From GCA-002790365 sp964486645 (lineage in GTDB: Bacteria; Bacteroidota; Ignavibacteria; Ignavibacteriales; Ignavibacteriaceae), in the NCBI GenBank assembly GCA_964486645.1, contig CAZAOG010000025.1:1-25827 (forward strand): DNA of 25,827 bases. Reading direction: 5' to 3'. The position numbers and the translations under genes were made by a program. A model generated the notes under the pieces. That model was not told the DNA's origin, did not search any database, and saw only the letters and a program-made list of their open reading frames with translations. Of this stretch, positions 25,622 to 25,827 are shown piece after piece. The first letter of the stretch is position 1, and every line of letters begins with the position of its first letter.

Positions 25622-25741
25622 CGATTCATCCTAATTATTGGCGGTTATAATACTAACAATATTAGTTGTTTATTTGTTGCACTAAATATACAAAATTAAA
25701 CAAACAAGCAAATAATTTACATAACAAATATAACTAGTTTA

Positions 25742-25769
25742 AATATATGTTATTTAATTAAGTAGTCAA
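25742..25769 (-). promoter_or_regulatory. Candidate clpC promoter
   Basis: On the minus strand TTGACT (25769-25764) and TATATT (25747-25742) are spaced 16 bp, a sigma70-like arrangement about 120 bp before the start. A Bacteroidota-style TAATTTTG also occurs at 25691-25698 but lacks a well-spaced -33 element. The rest of 25622-25827 shows nothing else I can name. Confidence 0.3.
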
Positions 25770-25827
25770 TAAATATACCAAAAGATTCGTAGTACATAAT
25801 CATCCTTTTTGATATGAATTTCAACAA

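Overview
This is a low-GC (roughly one-third G+C by eye), gene-dense bacterial chromosome segment from the Bacteroidota/Chlorobiota supergroup, most likely an Ignavibacteria-type organism. The clues are a DUF4286 protein, an M23 peptidase with the Bacteroidota-style 'RFWKNGK' ending, a GatB-dependent amidotransferase, a ClpC with a UVR linker, several TTG starts, few strong Shine-Dalgarno sequences and dispersed palindromic repeats. The lineage is an inference, since no rRNA or tRNA gene is present. I see no prophage, insertion-sequence transposase, CRISPR array or secondary-metabolite cluster. No gene-free stretch exceeds 300 bp.

Layout. Positions 1-106 hold a periodic cluster of short palindromes next to a small degenerate cupin (203-562, +). 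Positions 564-4489 (-) carry a CBS-less GMP reductase/IMP dehydrogenase family enzyme, oligoendopeptidase F, a small lipoprotein and a DUF4286 protein. Positions 4617-12241 (+) form a tight six-gene run: M23 envelope peptidase, gatB, lepB, an NPP-type phosphodiesterase, and an adjacent M16 peptidase pair in which only the first subunit has the zinc site. A 186-bp nested palindromic element (12298-12483) fills the gap after it. Positions 12525-15642 (-) carry a membrane-anchored deacetylase-like protein, a crotonase, a DUF2231 membrane protein and truA.

A GC-rich palindrome (15711-15734) lies in the divergent region before a large soluble multi-PAS/GAF histidine kinase (15874-19050, +). Positions 19065-25621 (-) carry a Sad-like succinate-semialdehyde dehydrogenase, a GAF-SpoIIE (RsbU-like) phosphatase, a compact phhB-TPR-pyrE operon and clpC, which ends at a clear intrinsic terminator (23068-23092).

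Functionally the window is mostly housekeeping: protein processing and turnover (PepF, M16 pair, LepB, ClpC, M23), nucleotide metabolism (PyrE, GMP reductase-like enzyme), tRNA biology (GatB, TruA), CoA/aldehyde metabolism and signalling. I did not find a convincing new multi-gene system. The most interesting signals are three different families of intergenic palindromes within 16 kb with no transposase nearby, a metal-ligand substitution in the M23 peptidase, and a divergent deacetylase-like membrane protein.
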